Shown here piece after piece: positions 9,088 to 18,634 of a stretch of 64,000 nucleotides of DNA. The notes under the pieces were generated by a model that had not been told where the DNA came from, did not search any database, and was given only the letters and a program-made list of their open reading frames with translations. The stretch comes from Oxalobacter paraformigenes (lineage in GTDB: Bacteria > Pseudomonadota > Gammaproteobacteria > Burkholderiales > Burkholderiaceae_D). The DNA lies in the NCBI RefSeq assembly GCF_000158475.2, contig NZ_KI392031.1, positions 1,735,583 through 1,799,582 of the forward strand, given 5' to 3'. The position numbers were made by a program, and so were the translations under genes. The stretch's first letter is position 1, and every line of letters starts with the position of its first letter.

Positions 9088-10534
9088 GCAATGTACGCTG
9101 GCTTTGCTCGCTGCCGGTATCCTCGGAGGGTGCAGCATGGCGCCGACTTATCTGCGGCCTGACGCCCCGATAGAAAGCCAGTATCCCGACAACACCAGTT
9201 CTTCTGCGACGACCCCGGTTCCTGAAATCGGCTGGAATGAATTTTTTCATGAACCCAGGCTAAGAGCGCTGATTGCTGCCGCCATCGAAAACAATCGCGA
9301 CCTGAGAATCGCCGCCTTGCGTATCGAGGAAGCACGCGCCTTATACAACGTCCAGTGGGCGGATCGCCTGCCGACCTTTCAGATGGAAGGAGACGCTTCC
9401 CGTTCCAGAACGATCGGTGGGCTGGCACCGACCGAATCCATGCTCACACAAGGTAACTACCGTGTCGGACTGGGCATTTCCGCTTTCGAGCTGGATTTTT
9501 TCGGCCGTGTGAAAAGTTTGACGGATGCAGCACTCGCACAGTACCTGGCGACAGAAGAAGCCCAGCGTTCCGCCTACATCAGTCTTGTGTCGGAAGTGGC
9601 AAAAACCTATCTGACCGAACGTGCCCAATCCAAGCAGATTGAACTGGCAAGACAATCCTACGAATCGTACAAACATTCATACGAGTTGATGCAGAAGCGC
9701 TATGAAGTGGGCGCGTCGTCTGCACTGGAGTTGAGGCAATACGAAACGCTGATGCAGTCCGCTCTGGTTTCACTCTCTACCTTGCAAAGAGAACGCGCCC
9801 AGACTGAAAATGCACTGGTCGTTTTGATCGGCGGCAAACAGATCAAGGACTTGCCGCCTCCACATGATCTTTCCGAAGACGACATTATGCAGGATATTCC
9901 GGCAGGTCTCCCGTCGGATCTGTTGACAAACCGGCCTGACATCCGCCAGTACGAACAACTTCTGAAATCGGCAAACGCCAATATCGGTGCTGCCAGAGCG
10001 GCTTTTTTCCCGCGTATTACGTTAACAGCCTTTGCCGGAACTACCAGCTCGAGTCTGTCGGGCCTGTTTGAGGCCGGTACAGGAGCCTGGACATTTTTGC
10101 CCCAATTGACTTTGCCCATTTTCGATGCCGGACGGAACATCGCCAATCTGGACGTAGCGGAAGCCCGAAAGAACATTGCTGTTGCCGAATACGAAAAGAC
10201 TATTCAGGTGGCTTTCCGGGAGGTAGCGGATGCTTTGACAGCGCGCGACTGGTTAAACGAACAGGTCAAGGCACAGGCCGCTGTTTTGAATTCGGAAACG
10301 GAACGCCTGAAACTGGCTGAAGCGCGTTACAATAACGGTATTGCCAGTTCACTGGAAGTTTTCGATGCACAGAGGCAACAGTTTGCAGCTGAGCAGTCGC
10401 TGGTCGATGCACGGCTTTTACGTCTGGTTAACGCTGTCGAGCTGTATCGTTCGCTGGGGGGCGGTCTGGTGGATTCCGGCTCCGCAAAACCGGAGTCGCC
10501 ACAAAAATCCGTCCCGCAAAACGAAGCGGGTTAA
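9080..10534 (+). CDS. oprM: RND outer-membrane efflux channel lipoprotein (OprM family)
   Basis: About 484 residues. A lipoprotein signal ends at ILGGC (Cys18). The two repeated outer-membrane-efflux domains that form the TolC-like barrel and tunnel are recognisable, with SAFELDFFGRV in the first and LTLPIFDAGR in the second. The ATG at 9080 overlaps the acrB stop by 8 bp; a GTG eight codons upstream would spoil the signal peptide. With acrA and acrB it completes a tripartite pump, so no external TolC is needed. Confidence 0.95.
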   Translation: MIKQCTLALLAAGILGGCSMAPTYLRPDAPIESQYPDNTSSSATTPVPEIGWNEFFHEPRLRALIAAAIENNRDLRIAALRIEEARALYNVQWADRLPTFQMEGDASRSRTIGGLAPTESMLTQGNYRVGLGISAFELDFFGRVKSLTDAALAQYLATEEAQRSAYISLVSEVAKTYLTERAQSKQIELARQSYESYKHSYELMQKRYEVGASSALELRQYETLMQSALVSLSTLQRERAQTENALVVLIGGKQIKDLPPPHDLSEDDIMQDIPAGLPSDLLTNRPDIRQYEQLLKSANANIGAARAAFFPRITLTAFAGTTSSSLSGLFEAGTGAWTFLPQLTLPIFDAGRNIANLDVAEARKNIAVAEYEKTIQVAFREVADALTARDWLNEQVKAQAAVLNSETERLKLAEARYNNGIASSLEVFDAQRQQFAAEQSLVDARLLRLVNAVELYRSLGGGLVDSGSAKPESPQKSVPQNEAG

Positions 10535-10892
10535 TGAATTTTCGGTGACTTTCCGGGCCGGCGCTTCTTCTCTGGTAATAAATACACTGCGCCGGTTTTA
10601 TTAAAAGTACCCGAAGAGCGAATACCGAACGTCAAATTGTTCTGTTTTTGGCTATAATCAATTTGTCGTTTATTGATGCTGGCATTATTTTTTATAGTCA
10701 GTATCCGTTAAAATATATGGTTATAATCGCCTTATCCGGTTATGGCGGTCTTTCTGTGATACCGGCATTTTTCATGGAGCATGACTTTTCGATTCATATC
10801 CATGAGTGAACTGATACATCATGGTATGCCAGATTACGATATCTGGCGTTCGTTTTTTTAAACAGACACATCCCTCACTTTCCGAGGACATC
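10535..10892. other. Intergenic region before trxA
   Basis: This 358-bp stretch contains the oprM terminator hairpin and then an AT-rich zone with TATAAT hexamers at 10653-10658 and 10722-10727. Neither has a good -35 box at the usual distance. It presumably holds the trxA promoter(s). I see no gene in it. Confidence 0.5.
10558..10602 (+). terminator. Probable terminator of the efflux operon
   Basis: CCGGCGC at 10558-10564 pairs with GCGCCGG at 10589-10595 and is followed by TTTTATT. The 24-nt loop is long, so strength is uncertain. Confidence 0.5.
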
Positions 10893-11219
10893 ATGACTAA
10901 CACTATCAAAACCATCAGTGACGCTTCTTTTGAAACGGATGTACTCAAATCGGACAAGCCCGTTCTGGTCGATTTCTGGGCGGAATGGTGCGGCCCTTGC
11001 AAAATGGTCGCTCCGATTATCGACGAAGTGGCCAAAGAATATGCAGGCAAACTCAACTTCGCCAAAATGGATGTCGATTCAAATCAGGTCACTCCCGCCA
11101 AATTCGGCATTCGCGGCATTCCCACATTGATTTTGTTTAAAAATGGCGCTATTGTTTCCCAAAAGGTCGGAGCGTTGAGCAAAAATCAATTAATGGCTTT
11201 TATTGACAGCAATATCTGA
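10893..11219 (+). CDS. trxA: Thioredoxin 1
   Basis: Cytosolic dithiol-disulfide reductase of 108 residues. The active site WCGPC has its redox cysteines at residues 33 and 36, and the conserved cis-proline segment GIRGIPTL follows. An ATG preceded by CGAGGACATC gives the standard thioredoxin N-terminus; the longer reading frame from 10821 adds 24 unrelated residues and is rejected. It lies directly before rho, a classic proteobacterial pair. Confidence 0.98.
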   Translation: MTNTIKTISDASFETDVLKSDKPVLVDFWAEWCGPCKMVAPIIDEVAKEYAGKLNFAKMDVDSNQVTPAKFGIRGIPTLILFKNGAIVSQKVGALSKNQLMAFIDSNI

Positions 11220-11231
11220 TATCATCAGTCA

Positions 11232-11253
11232 ATGGCGGTAACTTTACCGCCAT
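11232..11253 (+). terminator. Hairpin between trxA and rho
   Basis: ATGGCGGTAA and TTACCGCCAT form a compact inverted repeat 12 bp after trxA. The trailing sequence (TTCAT) is a poor U-tract, so it may be a partial terminator or an mRNA 3'-end hairpin. Confidence 0.5.
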
Positions 11254-11332
11254 TTCATACGTCATCATCCATCTTCAACCGCTAGTCTCTTCTTGTTTTT
11301 TATCTCTGGTTGTGAACCCTTAAGTTTTCATT

Positions 11333-12595
11333 ATGCATTTATCCGAATTAAAGTCTCTGCACGTGTCCGCACTGCTGGAAATGGCACTTAGCCTTGATAT
11401 TGATAACGCTGCCCGCATGCGCAAACAGGAGTTGATGTTTGCGATTTTAAAAAAACGGGCCAAGGCTGGCGAACAGGTTTACGGAGACGGCGCACTGGAA
11501 ATTCTTCCGGACGGTTTTGGTTTTCTCCGTTCTCCCGATGCCAGCTATATGGCATCGACAGACGACATTTACATTTCTCCTTCCCAGATCAGGCGTTTCA
11601 ACCTTCATACGGGCGATTCCATTGAAGGCGAAGTCAGAACGCCAAAAGACGGAGAACGTTATTTCGCCCTGGTCAAAGTCGACAAAGTCAACGGCGCGCC
11701 ACCCGAGGCGTCCAAACACCGGATGCTGTTCGAAAACCTCACCCCCCTGCACCCGGATGAACCCTTGAAGCTGGAACGCGATATCAGTTCCCAGGAAAAC
11801 ATTACCGGCCGCATCATCGACATGATTGCGCCGATTGGCAAGGGCCAGCGCGGTTTGCTGGTGGCTTCGCCCAAATCCGGCAAAACGGTTATATTGCAGC
11901 ATATGGCTCATGCCATTACAGCCAATCATCCGGATGTTACCCTGTTTGTCCTTCTGATCGATGAACGCCCGGAAGAAGTGACTGAAATGCAGCGATCCGT
12001 TCGCGGCGAAGTCATTGCCTCAACCTTTGACGAACCGGCCACCCGCCATGTCCAGGTTGCCGAAATGGTGCTTGAAAAGGCCAAACGGCTGGTGGAAATG
12101 AAAAAAGACGTAGTCATTCTCCTCGATTCCATCACCCGGCTGGCACGAGCCTACAACACCGTAATACCCGCTTCCGGCAAGGTTCTGACGGGCGGTGTTG
12201 ACGCAAATGCCCTGCAACGTCCGAAACGTTTCTTTGGCGCCGCACGCAATGTGGAAGAAGGCGGTTCTCTGACCATTATTGCAACGGCACTGGTCGAAAC
12301 CGGCAGCCGCATGGATGACGTTATTTATGAAGAATTCAAGGGAACCGGCAATATGGAAGTTCATCTTGAACGCCGCCTCGCGGAAAAACGCGTTTACCCT
12401 GCCATCAATCTGAACAAATCGGGAACGCGTCGCGAGGAATTGCTGATCAAACCGGATCAATTGCAGAAAATCTGGATTCTGCGCAAACTTCTGTATGGCA
12501 TGGACGAAATCGAAGCTATGGAATTCATTCTCGACAAAATGAAAGCCACCAAAAACAATGCCGATTTCTTTGATCTGATGCGTCGGGGCGGCTAG
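11333..12595 (+). CDS. rho: Transcription termination factor Rho
   Basis: Hexameric RNA-dependent ATPase that releases transcripts. It has 420 residues, the standard length. The N-terminal helical and OSB cold-shock-like RNA-binding domains include the DGFGFLRSP segment. The Walker A motif is ASPKSGKT (Lys near residue 184), Walker B is [11 protein letters not shown], and the Q-loop region [20 protein letters not shown] is present. The spacing from trxA and the strong hairpin after it suggest a largely self-contained transcript. Confidence 0.99.
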   Translation: MHLSELKSLHVSALLEMALSLDIDNAARMRKQELMFAILKKRAKAGEQVYGDGALEILPDGFGFLRSPDASYMASTDDIYISPSQIRRFNLHTGDSIEGEVRTPKDGERYFALVKVDKVNGAPPEASKHRMLFENLTPLHPDEPLKLERDISSQENITGRIIDMIAPIGKGQRGLLVASPKSGKTVILQHMAHAITANHPDVTLFVLLIDERPEEVTEMQRSVRGEVIASTFDEPATRHVQVAEMVLEKAKRLVEMKKDVVILLDSITRLARAYNTVIPASGKVLTGGVDANALQRPKRFFGAARNVEEGGSLTIIATALVETGSRMDDVIYEEFKGTGNMEVHLERRLAEKRVYPAINLNKSGTRREELLIKPDQLQKIWILRKLLYGMDEIEAMEFILDKMKATKNNADFFDLMRRGG

Positions 12596-12622
12596 ATTTC
12601 AAACAGTTTGCTGATTTTTATC

Positions 12623-12662
12623 AAACGGTTACCGGGAAATGATAAAACCGGTAACCGTTTCT
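12623..12662 (+). terminator. Intrinsic terminator of rho
   Basis: A perfect 13-bp stem (AAACGGTTACCGG at 12623-12635, complement at 12648-12660) with a 12-nt loop is followed by a CTCTTTT tract, 27 bp after the rho stop. Confidence 0.8.
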
Positions 12663-12884
12663 CTTTTGAAAACTGTCCCGTCTCATATCCGGTTTTCCAG
12701 ATATTCTGAGTCACGTTTAACTACCTGTTCCTTTTCCGGGCACTCATGTTTTTTGTAATAACTGTTTCCACCCATTTGAAGATGACCGATAATAGAACCG
12801 GTTTATTTAAAAAACAGGAAATATCCCGGCAATTTGAAACAAGCGGGCATGTCCATCCATAAAACGATTCAGGGAGTAAAATAC

Positions 12885-13298
12885 ATGGATATCAAGGGAA
12901 CGAAAACCGAGAAAAACATTATTGAAGCCTTCATCAACGAAACCCAGTCCGCACTGATATACGATTACGCCGCCTATCGCGCGGATGTTGAAGGCCACAA
13001 TGAAATCATCACGAAACTGCGTTCCAGCGCTGCAATCCGTCGGGGACACGCTATGGGCAATATGCAGCTTTTGCAGAAAAACCCGCTTACCGATCTTTCT
13101 ACCAATATTACCCGTCTGAACCTGCAATCGGCTATCGCCACGGCAACGCGCCTTTATCACGATGTTTATCCGAAAATGGCGGAAATTGCCCGCGAAGAAA
13201 ATCTGGACGATATTGCCAACTGGTTCGAAACCCTGGCCAAGGCGGAACGAATGGAAGCCAAACTGTACGAAGAAGCCTTGAAAACCCTTCTCGATTGA
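12885..13298 (+). CDS. Rubrerythrin-like ferritin-fold protein with altered metal site
   Basis: A 137-residue protein whose N-terminus (KGTKTEKNIIEAF) matches rubrerythrins, but the C-terminal rubredoxin domain is absent. Aligned by eye to Desulfovibrio rubrerythrin, Glu19, His55 and Glu121 are kept. The other expected ligands are replaced: Arg52 for Glu, Ala87 and Leu90 for the GExxE pair, and Glu124 for the last His. Diiron peroxidase activity is therefore doubtful. The start is the ATG at 12885 with AGGGAG upstream; a TTG at 12834 is less likely. It stands alone after rho. Confidence 0.8.
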   Translation: MDIKGTKTEKNIIEAFINETQSALIYDYAAYRADVEGHNEIITKLRSSAAIRRGHAMGNMQLLQKNPLTDLSTNITRLNLQSAIATATRLYHDVYPKMAEIAREENLDDIANWFETLAKAERMEAKLYEEALKTLLD

Positions 13299-13318
13299 TT
13301 CTTTCCACAAATCGACAG

Positions 13319-13359
13319 AAAAACGGCCGGATAAATATGTAATTTATCCGGCCGTTTTA
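13319..13359. terminator. Bidirectional terminator
   Basis: A perfect stem of 16-17 bp (AAACGGCCGGATAAAT at 13321-13336 and its complement at 13342-13357) with a 5-nt loop and A/T tracts on both sides. It separates the convergent rubrerythrin-like gene and the NPD-family oxidoreductase. Confidence 0.85.
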
Positions 13360-13384
13360 TCACGCAAGGTCAAATTTCCGGAGA

Positions 13385-14629
13385 CTATTCTTCAGGCAGC
13401 AAAATTTGCTGGTCCTTGCTGAACTGGTAATCGCGGAAAATATGTTCCGCCCCCAATATCCGGTAAGTACCGTCCGGCAGCTGGCGGGTTGTATCTTTAA
13501 GCCGGTATGTGTAATGTCCGCAAGTCCAGACATTGTAATTACGCATATGCGTACACAGGCATGTCTTGTCTTTTATGCAGATATTCTTGCCATCAGGATG
13601 CTGTTCCAGCTCGCGATAATACGATTTCAGGTATTCGCACTTTCCATTTTCCAGAATGTAGCCATACGATTCACAATTCGGACGCAATCCTTTGGCAATT
13701 GCAGGAGAATTCTTCAGCATCCGCATCGGATAGCCGGTTGGAGATATCTGGTTCACCTCGATATCGTCTTCCCCTGCCTTGAGATATTCCTGTTTGACAT
13801 CGTCCGGCAGCCCGCTTTCCTGTGCGATGGTAAAACGGGTCGCTACCTGAACCCCGGCCACACCGTTTTCCAGAAAAGAAACCGCATCGGAACCCGTAAA
13901 AATACCGCCCGCGGCAATCAGTGGAATAGCCAGTTCTTCTGTTTTCAGGAACTGATGGATTTCCGCAACGATTGTTTTGAGATCGTATTTGGCCCAGTCC
14001 ATCCCGAAACCGAGGTGACCACCCGCCAGCGGCCCCTCGACGACCACATAGTCCGGTAGCCGATTCAGTTTGGCATTACGCCTCAAAAAGATTTGCAAGG
14101 CACGCAAAGACGAGACGATGATGCCCAGTTTGGCGTCCCTGAAACGGGGGTGATCTTCAATCAGCCTGAGCGAATTGGGATGCAAGCCTGCGGCAAGCGT
14201 TATGCCATCGATTCCGGCATCTAACGCGGCTTTCAGTCTGACGCGCAAGGTATCACGTGACGCATTCATGGTCAGTTTTTCCATGCAATTGGTAAAAATC
14301 AGACCATCGCCCCGTTTTTTTTCCATGACGTTTCCGACATGCAGTTTTGTCGACTCTTCCACGGCCCCCAAGTCGAAATGAATGCCGGTTTTATCCTGTA
14401 TCTTGATGAAATCCTTGTACTGGCGGGTTTTATCTCTCGTGAAATGAGTACCGAAATAACGATCCGCCGTATCCAGCGACATGGCATCGGAAATATGCCC
14501 GATACCGCCCAGACGGGCCGCTTCCAGCGCCAGTTGCGGAGTGGAAATATCGACGCCCATTCCACCGATAATAATCGGGACATACTCCTTTCCGTTGAAT
14601 TTCAAGCGGAAATCATCAACACATTTCAT
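13385..14629 (-). CDS. NPD-family flavin oxidoreductase (nitronate monooxygenase-like)
   Basis: A 414-residue FMN-type TIM-barrel protein of the 2-nitropropane dioxygenase/enoyl reductase II family. Supporting segments are PIIIGGMGVDIST near the N-terminus, the EGPLAGGHLGFG phosphate-binding region at about 198-209, and AAGGIFTGSDAV at 239-250. The last ~95 residues are not part of the core fold and carry six cysteines (319, 331, 351, 357, 359, 370), possibly a metal-binding or redox appendix. The substrate cannot be told. It is monocistronic, with 155 bp to the nearest small reading frame upstream. Confidence 0.85.
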   Translation of the reverse strand: MKCVDDFRLKFNGKEYVPIIIGGMGVDISTPQLALEAARLGGIGHISDAMSLDTADRYFGTHFTRDKTRQYKDFIKIQDKTGIHFDLGAVEESTKLHVGNVMEKKRGDGLIFTNCMEKLTMNASRDTLRVRLKAALDAGIDGITLAAGLHPNSLRLIEDHPRFRDAKLGIIVSSLRALQIFLRRNAKLNRLPDYVVVEGPLAGGHLGFGMDWAKYDLKTIVAEIHQFLKTEELAIPLIAAGGIFTGSDAVSFLENGVAGVQVATRFTIAQESGLPDDVKQEYLKAGEDDIEVNQISPTGYPMRMLKNSPAIAKGLRPNCESYGYILENGKCEYLKSYYRELEQHPDGKNICIKDKTCLCTHMRNYNVWTCGHYTYRLKDTTRQLPDGTYRILGAEHIFRDYQFSKDQQILLPEE

Positions 14630-14926
14630 TGCTATCCTTGGACTACTGTTAAAGTTAGGCGCCTTATTTTTGTATCTTCTAGGAAAAATGGAGCCAAAAA
14701 TACGTAATTGCGTCGAACTTGTTCATAAATAGCCCTTAACTTCGGCAAACGCATACATTCATCGTTTTGAAAAGCGCGCCTGCCGCTGTTTCGATTGAGG
14801 CCAGACAAGCCAAACTGCACCATTATAATTTTACTTTATGATAATGCAATACAGAAATGGAAATACCCTTCATATTGAATGAATTACAAACAATACCGTT
14901 CCGTATCCGCCATTTTCCCGTATCGG

Positions 14927-15766
14927 TCAATGCGACATCAATACCGGTATGTTTGAATCGCCCAGTACCGTTCTGGTGACACCGCCCAGCAAAAACTCCC
15001 TGAATCGGGTATGACCGTACCCTCCCATTACCAGCAAATCCGTTGTCTGGCTTTCAGCAAGCTCCAGGAGGGCGTTTCCTATATGCTTGTTCTTCTGTGG
15101 AGGCAATACTTCCACATTGATGCCATGACGCGCCAGATAAAGGGCAATATCGCTGCCGGCCAGTTCCGCATTGACATCCGGCTCATTCTCGACATTGTAC
15201 ATAACGATCTGAACCAGATTCGCCTTTTTCAGAATGGGAATGGCATCTGCCACGGCCCGTATCGACTCGCGGCTGGCATTCCAGCAAATCATGACTCTTT
15301 CACCAACGATATCCCTTTCATAGGAGGGAGGAATAATCAGAACAGGCCGGCCAGCATTCATCATGACATATTCCGGAAAATCCGGCGCGACAATGGGCGA
15401 TTTTTCTTCCAGATTGGTCCGGCCGATCACCACCAGATCGGCAACCCGCGCAAGCAGGCTGATCCCCTGATTGGCTTCGCCATCCACTATTCTTCCTTCA
15501 TAGGAAGAGACGCCCATCCTCTTCGCCTCCGTTTCGAACTCTTGCACGAAACGGCCTGCTCTGTCATGAAGAAATTGCAGGTGAGAGGCAAGAACAGGAT
15601 CCTTCTCGTCAATGTGGGCCTGGTGGAATGTCTGTGTCGAAATACCGATCATTGCCGCCCCGACCAGACAGGCGTTTTCCGCAATTGCCAGATTCGCAGC
15701 GATACGGATGCGCTGTTCCGCCACCGATTTTTTATCCAGATGAACCAGTATCGTTTTATATGACAT
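14927..15766 (-). CDS. Tandem universal stress protein (UspA family)
   Basis: A 279-residue cytosolic protein made of two Usp domains. The second has the ATP-binding pattern G-x2-G-x9-G-(S/T) in GGYGHTRFREFLLGGVT near the C-terminus. The start is the ATG at 15766, preceded by a clear GGAGG; a TTG seven codons upstream is rejected because it would place that ribosome site inside the gene. It follows lysC on the same strand but is probably transcribed separately. The specific stress role is unknown. Confidence 0.9.
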   Translation of the reverse strand: MSYKTILVHLDKKSVAEQRIRIAANLAIAENACLVGAAMIGISTQTFHQAHIDEKDPVLASHLQFLHDRAGRFVQEFETEAKRMGVSSYEGRIVDGEANQGISLLARVADLVVIGRTNLEEKSPIVAPDFPEYVMMNAGRPVLIIPPSYERDIVGERVMICWNASRESIRAVADAIPILKKANLVQIVMYNVENEPDVNAELAGSDIALYLARHGINVEVLPPQKNKHIGNALLELAESQTTDLLVMGGYGHTRFREFLLGGVTRTVLGDSNIPVLMSH

Positions 15767-15812
15767 ATTCGCCTCCGTGTTTTCCAAATGAAAAAGAGTC
15801 GCCCCAAAACTG

Positions 15813-15830
15813 TCCGGCAGCCTGGCCGGA
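15813..15830 (-). terminator. Possible lysC terminator
   Basis: On the minus strand TCCGGC and GCCGGA form a 6-bp stem just after lysC, followed by CAGTTTTGGGG. It is short but suitably placed. Confidence 0.4.
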
Positions 15831-15847
15831 ACAAGACAACCGTTTGG

Positions 15848-17101
15848 CTACATCTTCTCGAGTTCGAACGCCTTGTGCAGTGCCCTCACAGCCAACTCCA
15901 TATACTTCTCATCAATAATGACCGAAATTTTGATTTCCGAAGTCGAAATCATCAGAATATTGATGCCTTCTTCAAACAGCGTTCCAAACATCCTGGAAGC
16001 AACGCCGACATGGCTTCGCATTCCGATCCCGATGGCGGACACCTTGGAAACCTTTGCATCCCCGATAATATCGGTCGCGCCAACTTCCGCCTTGACCTGG
16101 TTATTCAGCAAATCCATGGCCCGGTTATAGTCCGGACGGGGAACGGTAAAGGTGAAATCGGTTTTTCCGCCAACCGATTGATTCTGGATAATCATATCGA
16201 CTTCGATATTGGCGTCGGCAATCGCCCCCAGAATCTGAAAAGCCACACCGGGCCGGTCAGGGACACCCAATACCGTGATTTTCGCCTCGTCCCGACTGAA
16301 TGCAATGCCGGAAATAACAGTTTGTTCCATATCAGTGTTTTCTTCTTCAAAAGTGATCAGGGTGCCGGAGCGGGATTCTTCTTCCAGAGGTATGTCGGGA
16401 TCGGTAAGAGAGGACAATACCCGGGTTGGCACATGGTAATTGCCCGCCAGTTCCACCGAACGCGTCTGCAAAACCTTGGAACCCAGCGAAGCCATTTCCA
16501 GCATTTCTTCAAAAGTGATTTTCTTAAGCCTTTTCGCATCCGTAACGACGCGTGGATCAGTTGTATAAACCCCGTCCACATCCGTATAAATGAGACATTC
16601 GGCTGCCTTGAGAGCTGCGGCCATCGCTACAGCAGATGTATCCGACCCTCCACGCCCAAGCGTCGTGATATTGCCGGCGTCGCTGATACCCTGAAAGCCC
16701 GCTATGATGACGATTTTTCCCTTGTCAAGATTTTCGCGGATTCTTGCCTCGTCAATGGATTGAATACGCGCCTTGGTATGCGATGTATCCGTTTTGACCG
16801 GTACCTGCCACCCGGTAAAGGAAACCGCTTCCTTACCGAGTTGTAAAAGCGCCATGGACAACAAACCGATCGAAACCTGTTCGCCGGTAGAAGTGACCAT
16901 ATCCAGTTCGCGCTGATCCGGTTCCGGCATGATTTCCCTCGCCAGACCGATCAGTCTGTTGGTTTCCCCGGCCATTGCGGAAGGAACGACGACCACCTGA
17001 TATCCGGCATCATGCCATTTGGCGACGCGACGCGCCACATTCTTGATGCGATCAATCGATCCCATCGACGTTCCGCCATATTTATGAACGACTAAAGCCA
17101 T
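15848..17101 (-). CDS. lysC: Aspartate kinase
   Basis: Phosphorylates aspartate in the first step of lysine, threonine and methionine synthesis. It has 417 residues, the usual size of the class lacking a homoserine dehydrogenase fusion. The kinase signature VVHKYGGTSMG is at the N-terminus, and the catalytic domain includes GFQGISDAGNITTLGRGGSDTSA. Two C-terminal ACT domains start near residue 265 and normally carry feedback inhibition by lysine and/or threonine. The gene lies ~100 bp downstream of tilS on the same strand. Confidence 0.98.
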   Translation of the reverse strand: MALVVHKYGGTSMGSIDRIKNVARRVAKWHDAGYQVVVVPSAMAGETNRLIGLAREIMPEPDQRELDMVTSTGEQVSIGLLSMALLQLGKEAVSFTGWQVPVKTDTSHTKARIQSIDEARIRENLDKGKIVIIAGFQGISDAGNITTLGRGGSDTSAVAMAAALKAAECLIYTDVDGVYTTDPRVVTDAKRLKKITFEEMLEMASLGSKVLQTRSVELAGNYHVPTRVLSSLTDPDIPLEEESRSGTLITFEEENTDMEQTVISGIAFSRDEAKITVLGVPDRPGVAFQILGAIADANIEVDMIIQNQSVGGKTDFTFTVPRPDYNRAMDLLNNQVKAEVGATDIIGDAKVSKVSAIGIGMRSHVGVASRMFGTLFEEGINILMISTSEIKISVIIDEKYMELAVRALHKAFELEKM

Positions 17102-17205
17102 ATAATTATTTTAATGTTGGATATAAACGAAATTTCAACTTTCAACTTTACCGTTTAGGGTAAAAATGCACAAGAGAAACGCGGTGATTGGCGCTTAAAA
17201 GACAA

Positions 17206-18624
17206 CTAGGCAGCCGGTTCCCATCGAAAACGGACACATTTTTCCCCGCTTCCGGCATGTCTGGCCGACTGGCCCAGACCGCCGGCAAAAACCAGTTCGT
17301 CTTCCATATAGATCAGCGGAAGAAAAGCTCTCTCCCACAAGGGAATCCCCGCTTCCTGATACAGAATTTTCAGCTTCTTGGTCGGGCGCTTGTGCAATTT
17401 CAGTTGTGCATTACCCCTATAGGGATCGATTCTCAGTATGCTGTTTTTAAGCCATTCGCTATCCAGACCATTTTCGCACTCTTCAAAAAACAAGGTGCCA
17501 TACCAGGGCTCAAGTCGGGTGGATCGTTCTCCATTCCAGCGTATGAAACAGGAAGTAAGGGGTTTCATGCGTTTTTTATCGTTTTTCTCCAAAAATACCC
17601 TGTTTCTGTATTTTCTGAGTACATATCCCTTTAAAGGCAAATCGACTTGCGCATCCGCTCTGGAATCGACTATCTGTTTTTTTGCCTGCCTGTACCAGGA
17701 AGCGGACGGTATCCGGATGCCATTTTCAATGAGCCAGCAACGAAAGAGATTATCCATCCGGTCGGGTCCCAGCTTCCCGGCTTTAACCAGATCCAGCGCA
17801 TTTTGCGAAATCCGGCACATTTCCAAATCCTGTCTTCCCGTTTCGTTTAACACCTTATTCGCGGAACGCGCGTGCTGCGCCATTCTCGACAGACGGTTCC
17901 CAAATCCCGGAAACATGTCCGACAAAACAGGAATCAGACGATGGCGAATTGCATTTCTCGTATATTTCGTATCGTTGTTTGAATCGTCTTCAACACAAGA
18001 AAGATTTTTTGCCTTGGCCCACGAAGCCAGTTCTTCACGCGACAAGGACAAAAAAGGTCTTCCCACCCATGTTTTCGTATCGCCCAGCAATTCCGGAGCC
18101 TGTGTCACCGAATCCATGCCAGCCAACCCGGCAATTCCCGTACCCCGCATCAAGTGCATTAAAACGGTCTCTACCTGATCGTCTTCATGATGAGCCGTCA
18201 AAAGCAGCGTTACTTCATTTTTACGGCACATTTCGCCAAGCGCCGCGTAGCGTTTTGATCTGGCCTCCGCCTCGATACCGTCTCCGCTGCCGCGATCCAC
18301 CCTGACTTTCCGGCTTTCAAACCGGATGCCCTGCTCCATGCAGGCCGCCTCGCAATGGTTGAGCCATGCATCGGCCTTACGATTCAGGCCATGATGAATG
18401 TGAAAAGCGAAAAGTCGAATGTTTTTTTCCGCGGCAAATCGATGTGCACAATGCAGCAAAACTGTCGAATCCAGTCCGCCGCTATAAGCTATCGCTATCG
18501 CAGGTACCGCAGAGGATTCCCCGCCCCCCGAAAAAAGAGAGGCATTTTCCGAATTGTAAAAAACGCGCATCAGAATCGTGTCCAATGCGCGTTCGAATGT
18601 GTTTTCGACCACCGGATCCTGCAA
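17206..18624 (-). CDS. tilS: tRNA(Ile)-lysidine synthase
   Basis: Modifies C34 of tRNA-Ile(CAU) to lysidine so that it reads AUA. It has 472 residues, with the PP-loop ATP-pyrophosphatase motif SGGLDS at 48-53 and the TilS motif HIHHGLN shortly after. The C-terminal substrate-binding domains include the HKRPTKKLK segment near the end. The likely start is a TTG at 18624, seven bases after AAGGA and immediately behind the accA stop, which suggests translational coupling; an ATG at 18570 is the alternative. Confidence 0.95.
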   Translation of the reverse strand: MQDPVVENTFERALDTILMRVFYNSENASLFSGGGESSAVPAIAIAYSGGLDSTVLLHCAHRFAAEKNIRLFAFHIHHGLNRKADAWLNHCEAACMEQGIRFESRKVRVDRGSGDGIEAEARSKRYAALGEMCRKNEVTLLLTAHHEDDQVETVLMHLMRGTGIAGLAGMDSVTQAPELLGDTKTWVGRPFLSLSREELASWAKAKNLSCVEDDSNNDTKYTRNAIRHRLIPVLSDMFPGFGNRLSRMAQHARSANKVLNETGRQDLEMCRISQNALDLVKAGKLGPDRMDNLFRCWLIENGIRIPSASWYRQAKKQIVDSRADAQVDLPLKGYVLRKYRNRVFLEKNDKKRMKPLTSCFIRWNGERSTRLEPWYGTLFFEECENGLDSEWLKNSILRIDPYRGNAQLKLHKRPTKKLKILYQEAGIPLWERAFLPLIYMEDELVFAGGLGQSARHAGSGEKCVRFRWEPAA

Positions 18625-18634
18625 AACGTATCCT

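Noticed and set aside
14632-14823. A 63-codon minus-strand frame between the NPD-family gene and usp
   Set aside because: No ribosome site and an unstructured, basic composition; treated as intergenic.
15788-16846. A 352-codon plus-strand frame opposite lysC
   Set aside because: Antisense shadow of aspartokinase with irregular composition and no domain.
17147-17164. TTTACC/GGTAAA inverted repeat between tilS and lysC
   Set aside because: A 6-bp AT-rich stem without a U tract is too weak to call a terminator or a lysine riboswitch; none of the lysine riboswitch features were found.
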